Origin: Branchiostoma lanceolatum
Lineage: Eukaryota; Chordata; Leptocardii; Amphioxiformes; Branchiostomatidae
Length of the DNA: 64,000 bases
Assembly (NCBI RefSeq): GCF_035083965.1
Contig: NC_089738.1
Coordinates: 2,338,259 to 2,402,258, forward strand
Direction: 5' to 3'
Of this stretch, positions 12,022 through 23,158 are shown piece by piece; the first letter of the stretch is position 1; the number at the start of each line of letters is the position of its first letter. Under the pieces are notes generated by a model. That model was not told the origin of the DNA, did no database searches, and saw only the letters and a program-made list of their open reading frames with translations. The translations under genes and the position numbers were made by a program.

Positions 12022-13018
12022 CTAGCGTCTTCTTCGAGCATCTGTGAACAAAAAATATCAGTATTAGCGACAGGAAAAGTACCTAATGCGATGCACAATT
12101 GGTTGAAGCCATGAATAAACGTATCTAAGTGACAGCCATGATATTTTTTGCGAAACTGTTGTACTCAAAGCAACACCTTAATCAACCGTTTTGTCCTCAA
12201 ATATACAGAAAGATTCGTTATTATAAGTGAAAAGTGAAAAGTGGAAAGAAGACGAGCGCAACTTGATGGTTGCTCAAGTAAATCCTGGGTAACCAACATG
12301 TTGTGCCTGGATCTTGTCAATGACGTTATCGATCAATCGCTCCTTACACTGGTCACACAAGGAACAACACTGACGAACAACGTTAACGGTTCCCATTAAA
12401 ACGTGGTAAGTCACAATTACATAGAGTGGGCTAGAGAGGGTAAGTAGGACGGGATTGGTTCCGTGGTCTTACGGCGACAAGTGTGAAAACCAGATTGGCT
12501 GCTTACCCTCTTCATGATATGTGCGTATGTTCTCCAAATCCATGTCCTTCAGTCCCCGTTCGTTCAACTGTTCAGGCTGTTCATCCAGTTCTTCCAGGAG
12601 CGACCTCGCCTCTTCCACTACCTCCCTCAGCTCTGCGTCAACTGGAAGGAGAAACGGGAAGGCGCATATTAGTTGGTCACGTATGATGCTGGTGCTGCAT
12701 TACATGAACAAATCCATTCTTAAAGAACATTTTGATACGAGTATGATGTCGTGGAACAGATCTCGGGCTCTCTTTACAGGTTTTTCTTCTGTGTGCGATG
12801 TAAGAACATTGTATTATCAATCCTTAGCCAACCAGACAAAATCTATATAGAAAATTGAATTGTCCGTCTGAATGTTTGTGATGACCGAACGTACCATCAT
12901 CGGCGTCGCGTTTTCCGTATCTTCTGCGCCTGCGTCGGCGCCTCCATCCCTCGGAGTCGTCGATCAGCGTTGCCACGACAACCATCGTTACAAGCAGCAT
13001 GCAAACAAACAGCTTCAT
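12022..13018 (-). CDS. Secreted Arg-rich peptide precursor, gene A
   Basis: A three-exon coding region (13018-12895, 12641-12507, 12041-12022) predicts 92 residues. A non-coding first exon (about 13335-13272) splices to 13031. Every junction has GT...AG: donors GTAAGT (exon 1), GTACGT (exon 2), GTAAGC (exon 3); acceptors CACCAG, CTTCCAG, TTCACAG. Residues 1 to about 17 form a hydrophobic signal peptide, then IDDSEG, W25, eight Arg (26-33), Tyr34 and G35-K36-R37, a standard amidation/dibasic cleavage signal. The remaining 38-92 is strongly acidic and helical-looking, ending DARRRR. Known precedent: tunicate styelin/clavanin and fish piscidin precursors pair a short cationic peptide with an acidic pro-region. 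Inference: the mature product is an Arg-rich, possibly amidated peptide acting as an antimicrobial or signalling peptide. I do not recognise a named family. The paralogue is at 20518-21497. Confidence 0.72.
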
Positions 13019-13271
13019 GATGTAGTTTGAACTGGTGCAGAAAAAAAAACATCTTGATTAGTCGGGTATTGTTTGGTCTTTTTTTGGCACCGTCTTAGAG
13101 GCGGAGGCAAAACCATCCCTATGTTGCTTGAAAACATTACAACACAATACTTATTGTAAAAAGACAGAGTGGAAAATCAGTATTATCATTGTGGTAACCC
13201 GCTAAGAAAACAATAAGGTAAAACAATGGTTGAGACCAATGCCCTACAGTTGGTAACAGTTTGATACTTAC

Positions 13272-13370
13272 AGAATTCCTGGACAGGTAGATCACGGTAC
13301 GACGTCACTCAGGTGTCACGACGGGAGGGAATGAATGAATAAGAAGACCTCGCGGAATGGCAATATATAC
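13272..13370 (-). promoter_or_regulatory. TATA promoter and non-coding exon 1 of peptide gene A
   Basis: On the minus strand GTATATATTG (13361-13370) is a TATA box about 30 bases before a likely start near 13335. Exon 1 runs to 13272, where GTAAGTATC begins intron 1. The same arrangement is kept at 21750-21848 in copy B. Confidence 0.6.
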
Positions 13371-13487
13371 TCCAGTGTAAGACAATTATGCAGATGAGTC
13401 ATTGTATTAATGTCTGTGGCGAATTGTCTGTTGATTATACTGCAATGGGCGTTTCATATCTGTGAAAAGATGACACACATATGGTAA

Positions 13488-14831
13488 AGCCCCCGTCACA
13501 AATCAAGAATTTCGCTCGGCCGACTTGTCGGCGAGCTCCAAATGGCGATTTTCGGCCGAAGTACGACCGACGTCCTGGCGATTCTGCGAGCTTCGGGCGA
13601 TTTTTCGGAGCTCGGCCGACGTTCGCGGGTCACTGGAAGCTGCGCTTAAATTCAGCGAGGCCTCGGCGACGATTTTTGAACTCGCACAGCTCGTCAACAG
13701 TTTGCCCGTAGCTCGCCCGAGCAACGCCCAGCGCTCGGCCAATATTCGGGCGGGCATCCGACGATTTTAGACCCGATTTTTGGTCGGCCGGAGGTCGCCC
13801 GAGCTCTTCGGCCTCGTGCGAGCCTCGCACGGGCTTTGTACAATAATCGGACGACCGTCGTCAGTGTTCCGGCCGACTCATGAAAAATAAGGCGTGCTTC
13901 GGGCGAGCGTTGTACTGGTATCGCTGGGCGCTTGGACGGGCTCCGGCCGAACTCCTTCTTGTTTATATATAAAAGGTAACGACAGTTTAGTTTATGACAT
14001 AAGATGATAGATGATACTGTGATATTAATTGATACTAATATCATCTTGTCAAAGAATGCTGTCAAACGTTTCTAATGAAAGACAATTCAATTGCAAAGTT
14101 AAATTTTCATTAAAAAAATTATCATCAATGAGATTTGGACACCGCAAACAATACCTGTTTCGTTTTTGTTATTGTTTTGGATGTTTCAATTTATATATCA
14201 ATGGACTGGGGCTTGACTTATGAGGCTTGACTTGACTTCCTGAGTTTTTCCTCCACAAAACGACTACTAGTATTTGAAAGTCCACTGAGTCATTATAGAT
14301 CTATGTTTGTCGGCCGAGGCACGCCCAGGCGTCGGCAGGGCGTCGATAGGCTTACCAACGGTCGGCCGAAGCTCGGACGGCGTTCGCCCGAGCTTCGGTC
14401 GATTTCCGTTTGGTGAAAATGTTTGGATCGGGGTTGAACGACTGATCTATTGACTTTGTGGCTCCTGAGCTTTTATTTGGATTGGTCTATAACAAAATTC
14501 CTGTCTATAGTATTATTTTCAGTGTGGCCGTCCACTTCACTCATGCCCTACAGATTTGCCACAACTCAGAAAGTAAAGTTGGTCCAAGTATGCCCTTGTT
14601 ACCAGGTCAGTTGATTCTGACTTCGTCCGTGTCCAAGAGATGGTACCGTCTCATGAGGTATTTATGATTATTAGTGTTTGACGGACGTCGCCCGAGCTCC
14701 GTTCAATTTGTGACGGGGCAGGTTTTCAGCGAAAAATACGGTCGCAGCTCGGGCCGGGCGATTGTGAAATTCGGCGAGCTTCCGGCGATCTACAAAATCG
14801 GCCGATGCTCGCATGAATTGTGACGCCGGCT
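13488..14831. mobile_element. TAA-flanked DNA transposon (PIF/Harbinger-like), 1344 bp
   Basis: Terminal inverted repeats AGCCCCCGTCACAAATC and AGCCGGCGTCACAATTC (right end reversed) match at 14 of 17 positions. TAA is duplicated at 13485-13487 and 14832-14834. Copy B of the segmental duplication is the empty site with a single TAA (21963-21965), which proves insertion and fixes the ends. GC-rich outer parts (13500-13960, 14310-14400, 14690-14830) contain dozens of TCGGCCGA / GCCCGAGC-like words in both orientations; the centre is AT-rich. Open frames here are by-products of the CG-rich words, and I see no transposase. Confidence 0.8.
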
Positions 14832-14847
14832 TAAAGACAATTGTCTG

Positions 14848-15340
14848 TCAATGGTAGAGACACGTCATACTGACAAAAAAGTAGAGAAGACAACTGTGAA
14901 AGAGTAAACTCACACGTTTATGAAAGAAAATGACATCTGTTTGTAAAATCAGCACACAATGTACAGAATACCAACAGACAACTGCTTTTGCTTTCTTTGG
15001 TCGTGTCTTGACTTGGCTATAAAATTCAGATTGGACACGTATGATTGAATTGGGTAGCGTGTGTAAGTAGTTTTGGCGCTGGAAATCGTTCAAACAATTT
15101 ATATTGTGGTATGCAATAGTTGAAACGAAAAATGAATTCTTTATTGTACAGGATACACAAAACAAAACACGAGCGTGCGAAACTGTCAGTACGTGTTTTA
15201 TTGGACTGAGAAAATAACTTTTACAACTTTTGTTTCCAGCTTTTTTAAGTGCCCCCAAAGCTGAATTTTGAAATTCCACTCAGTATTATTTCAAACCCCC
15301 TTTGTGAACTTTGCTGATCTCCTAATTTCAGAACAGACCG
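14848..15340. other. Non-coding part of duplication copy A
   Basis: A 143-codon minus-strand frame (14848-15279) is also open in copy B (21979-22410). However, the single-base differences I see between the copies within it all change the amino acid, the reverse of what selection on a protein would leave. I treat it as non-coding. Confidence 0.5.
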
Positions 15341-16150
15341 ATTTTGTGAAGTATATTCAGGAAGAGGTTGGTACTGGCATTGCAGAAAAGGCTCTGATAG
15401 TGACAGTCAAGGGTCATATCATTAGAAGCGCAAATACTTATGCAGCGCTCACCAGGAATCTTCCGGTTTCTCTTTGACAACTAAAATCAAACCTACACCC
15501 GGCTACCATTTTTAGATTATTACTTACTTTATTTTGATACTCTCAGTATATAAAACCTACTGAAAACACGTTTGAGGCGTTTCTCTCGCATAGAAAAAGC
15601 TCTATTTGTGCTACTTAGACTTTTTACACCATTCTTAACACAATCGTCAAGTTTTGTGAAACGCACATTGTACATTTGTGAGCCGTCCTTCGTTTCAATA
15701 CAGAAGATATTACTTTCTCATAGGCCCGAACTTGCAGTAGCAGTGGTAGTGGAAAATCAGGTTCCATTTCTAACCGTTGTACCTTCTACCCCAGAACCCA
15801 TTTTATCAATTGCAAACATGAAATAACAAGCTAAAAAAGGCCAATTTTGTGAAGTATATTCAGAAACCGGTTGGGACCGGCACTGCAGAAAAGGCTCTGG
15901 TAGTGTGAAACTATCAACAGTGACTGTCAACTTTCATATCTTTACAGGCCGCAAACACTTATGCATCGCTCACCCAGAATCTTCAGAATCCTCTGTATTT
16001 TTACCACTAAAAACTATGCAAAATAACTGATTAAATCAACTCAGCTACCATTTTTTAATCATTACTTATTTTTATACATTCAGTGTATAATACAAACTGA
16101 AAACACATTTGAGGCATTTCTTTCACATAGAAAAGGCTTTATTTGCGCTA
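15341..16150. repeat. Tandem pair of diverged ~0.3-0.5 kb units
   Basis: Two diverged direct copies share TTTTGTGAAGTATATTCAG (15344 and 15846), GCAGAAAAGGCTCTG, the CAGCTACC/CGGCTACCATTTTT region and GAAAACAC.TTTGAGGC. The same pair is present in copy B (22475 and 22978 onward). Function unknown; it lies just left of the H3 promoter remnant. Confidence 0.6.
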
Positions 16151-16171
16151 CAATCCTCTTCAATTGTCTCA

Positions 16172-16245
16172 AGTACACGACAAGAAAAGTAGTCAATGAG
16201 CGATGGGGAGTGAATTTATAAGACCCGCTAAACCTCCCTAATTCC
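16172..16245 (-). pseudogene. Orphan histone H3 promoter/5'UTR remnant
   Basis: ACGACAAGAAAAGTAGTC and GGGAGTGAATTTATAAGACC match the H3 leader and TATA region of the histone units (28566-28617). No H3 coding sequence follows, and the match stops at CCCGCTAA. It marks the breakpoint of the segmental duplication. Confidence 0.7.
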
Positions 16246-16814
16246 GCTCTAGCAGCGAGGCCACACGCCGATCTAGAAACATGTAGGGTTTGTTTACAGA
16301 ATTTTAGTTTGGTTGATTGGATAGGACAGGATTTGGAACTTTTAACATAACCCCAGATTTCCTACCTATAAAGAACTAGAGTTCCACGAACACATATCTT
16401 CGCCGAATAAGCAAGGGTTTCTATAAAGAGTGCAGAGAGCGGTGTTTTTATAGAGTTCTTAAATCTATTATGTTTATAAATGTTACCTCATATATTAAGT
16501 TGAGTCTGTCAATTGACATGTGTGTGTTATGTACAGGGTATAGTGGTTTGCAAGTTAGATTTGAAATTTATGTTACAATCAATGCCTATGTAATTATAAT
16601 TGCTATTGTTAGAAGAGCGTTTGAATTATATGTGCCAAGGGTTAAGATGTAAAAAATGTAGCTTTGTGTGTATGGACAGTATTACCTTAAGTAGCAGTTT
16701 GTTGTTATATCAAGGCAACACAGAAGATGATGATGATTACAGTAACTCTGATACTGTCTTGTACATGTCCACGGACATAAACGTGATCTAGAAGGGTACT
16801 ATTGTCAGTGGAGC

Positions 16815-17220
16815 TTGAACTGTCCCGTTACGGATTACAAGGATTTGGGCAGGAAGAGGTCAAAATTGAAATCACCAAGGATAATTGTCAAGATGTCACT
16901 TGGAAGTGGATGCATGACGTTTTTGTAGTCTATCGATAAAGGCGGCTTCAGGCAGGGAGTGTGGTCTGTAGATGTTAATGCTGTTGACTGTGGTCGATAG
17001 TTTAGTGACTGTGGTAGCTACATGTATGCACTCCAGTCCATCTCTGAAATACATGTATGGAGCTGTGTAGGATTGACGTCTTGTGTTAAGTAACAGTCAT
17101 CACCCCTCCTCGTGTTCCATTTCTGTCTGTTCTAAAGGCCGTTGGTTGTGGCAGAAAATGTTAAGTCTGTTGTTGGCCATTCAGGAAGGTTTCCACGAAG
17201 CAGAAGACATCGACTGGTTG
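16815..17220 (-). pseudogene. APE-like endonuclease remnant after the helicase
   Basis: Minus strand, downstream of the helicase: QPVDVFCFVETFLNG (the ETWLN motif), FRTDRNGTRGGVM (the RGGV motif), TVNSINIYRPHSLPEA (the YRPP motif) and DILTIILGDFNFDL (the GDFN metal-binding motif). They come in the right order but in different frames. Helentrons are known to carry a C-terminal endonuclease of non-LTR type. An independent LINE fragment is the alternative, but the adjacency and shared strand favour one element. Confidence 0.6.
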
Positions 17221-17237
17221 CATACAGTTTAAATCCC

Positions 17238-17960
17238 AATAGATACAATCCGTTCAAACTCAACACGACTTAAGGGAACATATAACTGACCTGGGAAAAA
17301 ATGAGCTTTGCGCTCAAAGGGGACAACAATTTTGCCCAGTGATTTACCTCGAACTATATCAGAATATGTACAGCCCCATGCTAAAGACAGAGGGTACTGT
17401 TCTCGTTGTACTTGGATCGTCCGCTTGTCGTAACCGTTGGGGAACTAAACGTTGTATTTTAATGAGTACCACGTTTGGGTAAATCTTTCTTGTATCGTCG
17501 GTAATTGCTTGTTTGCCAACGCGATCACTGTCGAATTTTACGAGGATGGTGTGGACATCATGACCCGTGCTGTCAATGCCTGCTACTGTTGCGAATGCGC
17601 CCTTAACAGTTCCGTCTGAAACGTTACGCCAGTGGCAGTGACTATGACTCTTGCCCCTACTGCTATTGACAATATCTCTCTTAAGCCTCCTGTTTTACTT
17701 GGTTTTGTCGAGTGTTAGATTTGTGAGACCTGACTGTTACTGTTTTATGATATATTTTTGTTGTGTCTCTGGCTTTAATGTGAAACACCCTGGAGAGGAG
17801 TTTAGTCGGGTGTTGCATATTGTGCTCTTGTACCTCGGGGTTGGTCCTAAAGACGTGCAACGCTAGTGCTCCTGATGGGTCTGTTTTGAAGGCTTTCCTG
17901 GTTTTGAGGATATTTATATCACTATCTGTACAAGAACCTTTTTGTACTCTCATTTACGAA
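17238..17960 (-). pseudogene. Helitron Pif1-like helicase remnant
   Basis: The minus strand reads GSCTDSDINILKTR, then ALHVFRTNPEVQEHN and SRVFHIKARDT. Further on come DGTVKGAFATVAGIDS and ILVKFDSDRVGKQA, then in another frame KSLGKIVVPFERKAHFFPG and QLYVPLSRVEFERI. These match the C-terminal helicase motifs of Helitron/Pif1 proteins (the LF.TN..V..HN block and the GQLYVALSRV block). The frame changes several times and stops occur, so it is dead. It is followed on the same strand by the endonuclease remnant. Confidence 0.65.
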
Positions 17961-17999
17961 GGACTGTGGTCCACATCCAGCGTAAGTGTGGTATATACA

Positions 18000-19500
18000 A
18001 CGGCATTTTACAAACCACATAAAGCTTAGTATAATGCCTTCTGTATTGCCTGCTGCTTGCACATTATTTCTTATATCTATCGATCGCCAACGCTTTCATT
18101 TTTGTTTTCACATAAATGTTGCGTAAAGAATTCTTGTAACGTGCCATGTATATAGTCACATGTGCACAGTTAAAGCATAATGGTGGTGAATTGAGAAACG
18201 CCGTGTCCAGGCGATGTTCAATTGTTTTTATTTTGACTTGTCCCACGCGAACAGTCCTGTCCGTCTTTGTTGATATAAGCTCCCTCCGTGTTTGTTGATA
18301 TAAGCTCCCTCCAAGCGGGTGATCATGATGTAGTGCTGCCTGACCCATACAAGGAATGCAGAGCATCAATCTTGAGCCCAAGTGACAAACAGGTGTTGTC
18401 CTTGGATGTAGGTCGACAACAGGTACTTAAACGCAATTATAAACAAGCCTATTTCACAACTTAATTAGACCCTGATTACAATTTCATACATCTATATTTG
18501 TTAATCATTACCTCAATAAGCTACCTGTCAAAAACAATGCAAATTCATCAAACCCTACCCGAGATATTTGCCTCCAAAGGTAACATAAAAAAAAGCCCAC
18601 TGCAGTTCTAAGCAAGCCACTAGGGGGCCTAAACTTACATCACTTACTCCCTGTCCCAAGAGCTATAAACCACATAAAAATCATGACTATAACGCTTGCA
18701 TGAAATTTGACTACAAGCTTTTGGCGGTGTGATAAACTTTCCTCATTTATTATGCAAATTATTTCCTTATTTGCATTATAAGTATTCAATAATGTAAAGC
18801 ATCACCCAAACTATTCACATGCAATAAATCATGATGATCCATCAATCCCTGCTGGAGTTATTCGTCTCCAAAGGTAAAAACAAAAACGCCAACTGCAGTT
18901 CCAAACAAGCAGCTAGGGGGCCTTAATTTACACCACTCACTTGCTGACCCAGAACCTATCTACCACCTAAAAATGATGAGTCTGACACCTCCAGAAAATT
19001 TGGCCTCAAACTTTGAAGCTCCGCTGCAGTACCTTAAGTATCCGCTAGGAGGCCCATTATCGAACTTGACCTTCCTCTTTAAAACCCCTACCTATCTACT
19101 TAATATCATGCACAACCGTCAACAGCTCCTCGAGTTATGCTGGCGACATACAAAATCACGTACACACAAAGCATGCTGCAGTACTGTAGGAAAGCGCCAG
19201 ATAAATCATTTTCGAACTTGACCTCCGTTTTCACAATATCTACACACCTACAAAAAATCATGAAGATCCATCAACGTTTCCGTCACTTTTTTTGCCTGCA
19301 TACAAACACAAAAAGATGCAAAGTGCGCTGCAGTACTGTTAAAAAACGCAAGGTTAACCATTTTCGAACTTGACCTTCCTTTGCACAACCACTACACACC
19401 TACCAAAAATCATAAAGATTCATCGAAGTTTTCCTGAGTTATGCTCTTGACATACATACAGACCCACCTAACAGATTTCTCAACCGAAAACATAATCTTC
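18000..19500. other. Helentron 5' non-coding body
   Basis: Repeated phrases such as TCATGAAGATCCATCAACG, CAGTTCCAAACAAGCAGCTAG and CTGCAGTACTGTTAAAAAAC occur several times, as in the short Helitron copies at 8500-8800 and 23880-24240. No coding signal is recognised. Confidence 0.45.
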
Positions 19501-20517
19501 CCGAGTACTAGTACTCGGCGAAGATAATTATGGGCTTAACGCAGATGTAGAAAAGTCTGATTCTGACAGAAAAAAAAGCGCATCGGCTTTGTCTGGCGAT
19601 TGAATCTATCCCAAATAAGTCCCTTACGGTACAGGTGTTTCGCCTTGAAAATGCCCGCAGAGTTGACAACAATGTCTAAACAACAATATGACGACACCAT
19701 TTCAACAGTATTTTTCTTATACATGTTGTCTTGTGCATGGAGGATAACTCTTTTGGTAGTCGGCTGCCCTTAGTGAAAACAATAACCTTTGTTTTCCTAA
19801 GGTTCCCATTTAACTTCCAGGTATGACATTAGTCTTATAATCTATTCAAGGCAGACTGTAGTCCTTACGCGCAAGTTGCTTAGCTTTTTTGAACTACAGG
19901 AGCCGGGATTTCGTTTCAAATTTTTAAACAGAGATACTCAAGAAGGGGCTGACGGATGGTCATGACATCTAGTATGTAGATAGCTTAAGTGATGATTGAC
20001 AAAAGGATATGCTAATTGTTAGCGCTATGTGGAAATATGGACAGTCGGTGCTATTAATAATGTATTATTGTGCTAATATAACATATGTAGATGAAATAAA
20101 TCGATTCACAAGTTTTCGTTTTCTTTCAATAGAATTTATTGAATCAGCACTTTCAGTGCACAGAATGACGTATATCGGAGCATTGAATACATGGTATCCT
20201 TGTCATTTATATACACATGTTGTTGATGTTGTGAGAAGACGGATTCTGTTTTAATACACATTGTTTTGCCATATCCGTTTGTATTCCGTATCTATATTAT
20301 ACTGAGTTCAATAACATTGCATGTTACGTAATTAGAAGTAATCCCTCAAAGTCTCTTGACAATGTAAATTCAGATACAGGCGAGACGACAAATGATATTT
20401 TTTTGTCTAAATCATTTGATTTTTTCGACACAACTAATTAATCGCGACTCCTGCTGTTATGACGTCATTATCATTTGAAACTTGTGTTGTTCCGGTCATC
20501 CGGCAGATCACTGAGAA

Positions 20518-21497
20518 CTAGCGTCTTCTTCGAGCATCTGTGAACAAAAAATATCAGTATTAGCGACAGGAAAAGTACCTAATGCGATGCACAATTGGTT
20601 GAAGCCATGAATAAACGTATCTAAGTGACAGCCATGATATTTTTTGCGAAACTGTTGTACTCAAAGCAACACCTTAATCAACCGTTTTGTCCTCAAATAT
20701 ACAGAGAGATTCGTTATTATAAGTGAAAAGTGAAAAGAAGACGAGCGCAACTGGATGGTTGCTCAAGTAAACCCTGGGTAACCAACATGTTGTGCCTAGA
20801 TCTTGTCAATGACGTTATCGATCAATCGCTCCTTACACTGGTCACACAAGGAACAACACTGACGAACAACGTTAACGGTTCCCATTAAAACGTGGTAAGT
20901 CACAATTACATAGAGTGGGCTAGAGAGGACGGGATTGGTTCCGTGGTCTTACGGCGACAAGTGTGAAAGCCAGATTGGCTGCTTACCATCTTCGTGATCT
21001 GTGCGCATGTTCTCCAAATCCATGTCCTTCAGTCCCCGCTTGTCCAACTGTTCAGGCTGTTCATCCAGTTCTTCCAGGAGCGACCTCGCCTCTTCCACTA
21101 CCTCCCTCAGCTCTGAGTCAACTGGAAGGAGAAACGGGAAGGCGCATATTAGACACATATTATGCTGGTGCTGCATCACATGAATAAACAAATCTATTCT
21201 GAACATTTAGACACTAAAACTGTCTGAGTGTGGAATGAATCTCGGGCTCTCTTTACAAGTCTTTCTTCTGTGTGCGACGTAAGAACATTGTATTAGCAAT
21301 CCTTAGCCAACCAGACCAAATGTAGAAAAAAAATTGAATTGTCCGTCTGAATGTTTGTGATGACCAAACGTACCATCATCGGCGTCGCGTTTGCCGTATC
21401 TTCTGCGCCTGCGTCGGCGCCTCCATCCCTCGGAGTCGTCGATCAGCGTTGCCACGACAACCATCGTTACAAGCAGCATGCAAACAAACAGCTTCAT
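20518..21497 (-). CDS. Secreted Arg-rich peptide precursor, gene B
   Basis: Paralogue of gene A with the same exon plan: coding exons 21497-21374, 21121-20987 and 20537-20518, with a non-coding exon 1 ending at 21750 that splices to 21510. It predicts 92 residues. I start at the MKLFVCML methionine. An upstream in-frame ATG lies in the intron before the acceptor at 21511-21512. Signal peptide, W-R8-Y and GKR are identical to gene A; the only base change in that exon is silent (Gly35, GGA/GGC). The acidic pro-region differs at six codons, including N68D and E69K, which create a Lys-Arg pair (69-70) and so a possible second processing site absent from gene A. Function as inferred for gene A. 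Confidence 0.72.
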
Positions 21498-21749
21498 GGT
21501 GTAGTTTGAACTGGTGCAGAAAAAAAACATCTTGATTAGTCGGGTATTGTTTGGTCTTTTTTTGGCACCGTCCTAGAGGCGGACGCAAAACCATCCCTAT
21601 GTTGCTTGAAAACATTACAACACAATACTAATTGTAAAAAGACAGAGTGGAAAATCAGTATTATCATTGTGGTAACCCGCTAAGAAAACAATAATGTAAA
21701 ACAATGGTTGAGACCAATGCCCTACAGTTGGTAACAGTTTGATACTTAC

Positions 21750-21848
21750 AGAATTCCTGGACAGGTAGATCACGGTACGACGTCACTCAGGTGTCACGAC
21801 GGGAGGGAATGAATGAATAAGAAGACCTTGCGGAATGGCAATATATAC
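21750..21848 (-). promoter_or_regulatory. TATA promoter and exon 1 of peptide gene B
   Basis: GTATATATTG on the minus strand (21839-21848), then a short leader exon ending at 21750 before GTAAGTATC. It is almost identical to the gene A promoter, so both genes are probably expressed alike. Confidence 0.6.
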
Positions 21849-21978
21849 TCCAGTGTAAGACAATTAAGCAGATGAGTCATTGTATTAATGTCTGTGGCGA
21901 ATTGTCTGTTGATTATACTGCAATGGGCGTTTCATAGCTGTGAAAAGATGACACACATATGGTAAAGACAATTGTCTG

Positions 21979-23158
21979 TCAATGGTAGAGACACGTCATA
22001 CTGACAAAAAAGTAGAGAAGACAACTGTGAAAGAGTAAACTCACACGTTTATGAAAGAAAATGACACCTGTGTGTAAAATCAGCACACAATGTACAGAAT
22101 ACCAACAGACAACTGCTTTTGCTTTCTTTGGTCGTGTCTTGACTTGGCTATAAAATTCAGATTGGACACGTGTGATTGAATTGGGTAGCGTGTGTAAGTA
22201 GTCTTGGCGCTGGAAATCGTTCAAACAATTTATATTGTGGTATGCAATAGTTGAAACGAAAAATGAATTCTTTATTGTACAGGATACACAAAACAAAACA
22301 CGAGCGTGCGAAACTGTCAGTACGTGTTTTATTGGACTGAGAAAAGAACTTTTACAACTTTTGTGTCCAGCTTTTTTAAGTGCCCCCAAAGCTGAATTTT
22401 GAAATTCCACTCAGTATTATTGTAAACCCCCTTTGTGAACTTTGCTGATCTCCCAATTTCAGAACAGACCGATTTTGTGAAGTATATTCAGGAAGAGGTT
22501 GGTACTGGCACTGCAGAAAAGGCTCTGATAGTGACAGTCAAGGGTCATATCATTAGAAGCCGCAAATACTTATGCAACGCTCACCATCTTCCGGTTTCTC
22601 TTTGAAAACTAAAATCAAACCTACACCCGGCTACCATTTTTAGATTATTACTTACTTTATTTTGATACTCTCAGTATATAAAACCTACTGAAAACACATT
22701 TGAGGCGTTTCTCTCGCATAGAAAAATCTCTATTTGTGCTTCTTAGACTTTTTACACCATTCTTAACACAATCGTCAAGTTTTGTGAAACGCACATTGTA
22801 CATTTGTGAGCCGTCCTTCGTTTCAATACAGAAGATGTTACTTTCTCATGGGCCCGAACTTGCAGTAGCAGTGGTGGTGGTGGTGGAAAATCAGGTTCCA
22901 TTTCTAACCGTTGTACCTTCTACCCCATGACCCATTTTATCAATTGCAAACATGAAATAACAAGCTAAAAAAGGCCAATTTTGTGAAGTATATTCAGAAA
23001 CCGGTTGGGGGACCGGCACTGCAGAAAAGGCTCGGGTAGTGTGAAACTATCAACAGTGACTGTCAACTTTCATATCTTTACAAGCCGCAAACACTTATGC
23101 ATCGCTCACTCGGAATCTTCAGAATCCTCTGTATTTTTACCACTAAAACTATGCAAAA
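21979..23158. other. Non-coding right part of duplication copy B
   Basis: Matches 14848-16023 of copy A, including the diverged tandem units. A (GGT)n expansion, GTGGTGGTGGTGG at about 22872, distinguishes it from copy A. No gene is supported. Confidence 0.45.

Larger units (their letters stand above)
11345..16245. repeat. Segmental duplication, copy A
   Basis: Collinear with 19885-24505 at high identity, from GGAACTGCATGAGCC-like sequence on the left to the histone H3 promoter remnant ending CCCGCTAA at about 16245. Unlike copy B it holds the 1344-bp TAA element (13488-14831) and an extra 60-bp exon fragment (11433-11492); it lacks the Helitron of copy B. On the right, homology stops inside H3 promoter sequence. 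Copy B continues into the histone array there, so A looks like the derived copy. Confidence 0.85.
16376..19527 (-). mobile_element. Decayed Helentron (Helitron with helicase and endonuclease remnants)
   Basis: Minus-strand element. Its 5' end is near 19527 (TTATCTTCGCCGAGTACTAG, forming a hairpin with CTCGGGAAGAT) and its 3' end at 16376 is ...GTGGAACTCTAG. The CTTCGCC/GGCGAAG pair sits at the 5' end and just inside the 3' end, the arrangement described for Helentron/Helitron2 elements. In between, in reading order, lie a Pif1-type helicase remnant and an APE-like endonuclease remnant, the domain order known for Helentrons. The Rep domain is not visible, so an internal deletion is likely. The coding remnants carry many breaks. 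Confidence 0.6.

Noticed and set aside
13503-14065. Several overlapping frames in the CG-rich element
   Set aside because: They exist in many frames at once because the repeated CG words lack stops; no conserved domain.
14848-15279. 143-codon minus-strand frame shared with 21979-22410
   Set aside because: The base differences seen between the copies all alter the amino acid, and there is no recognisable domain.
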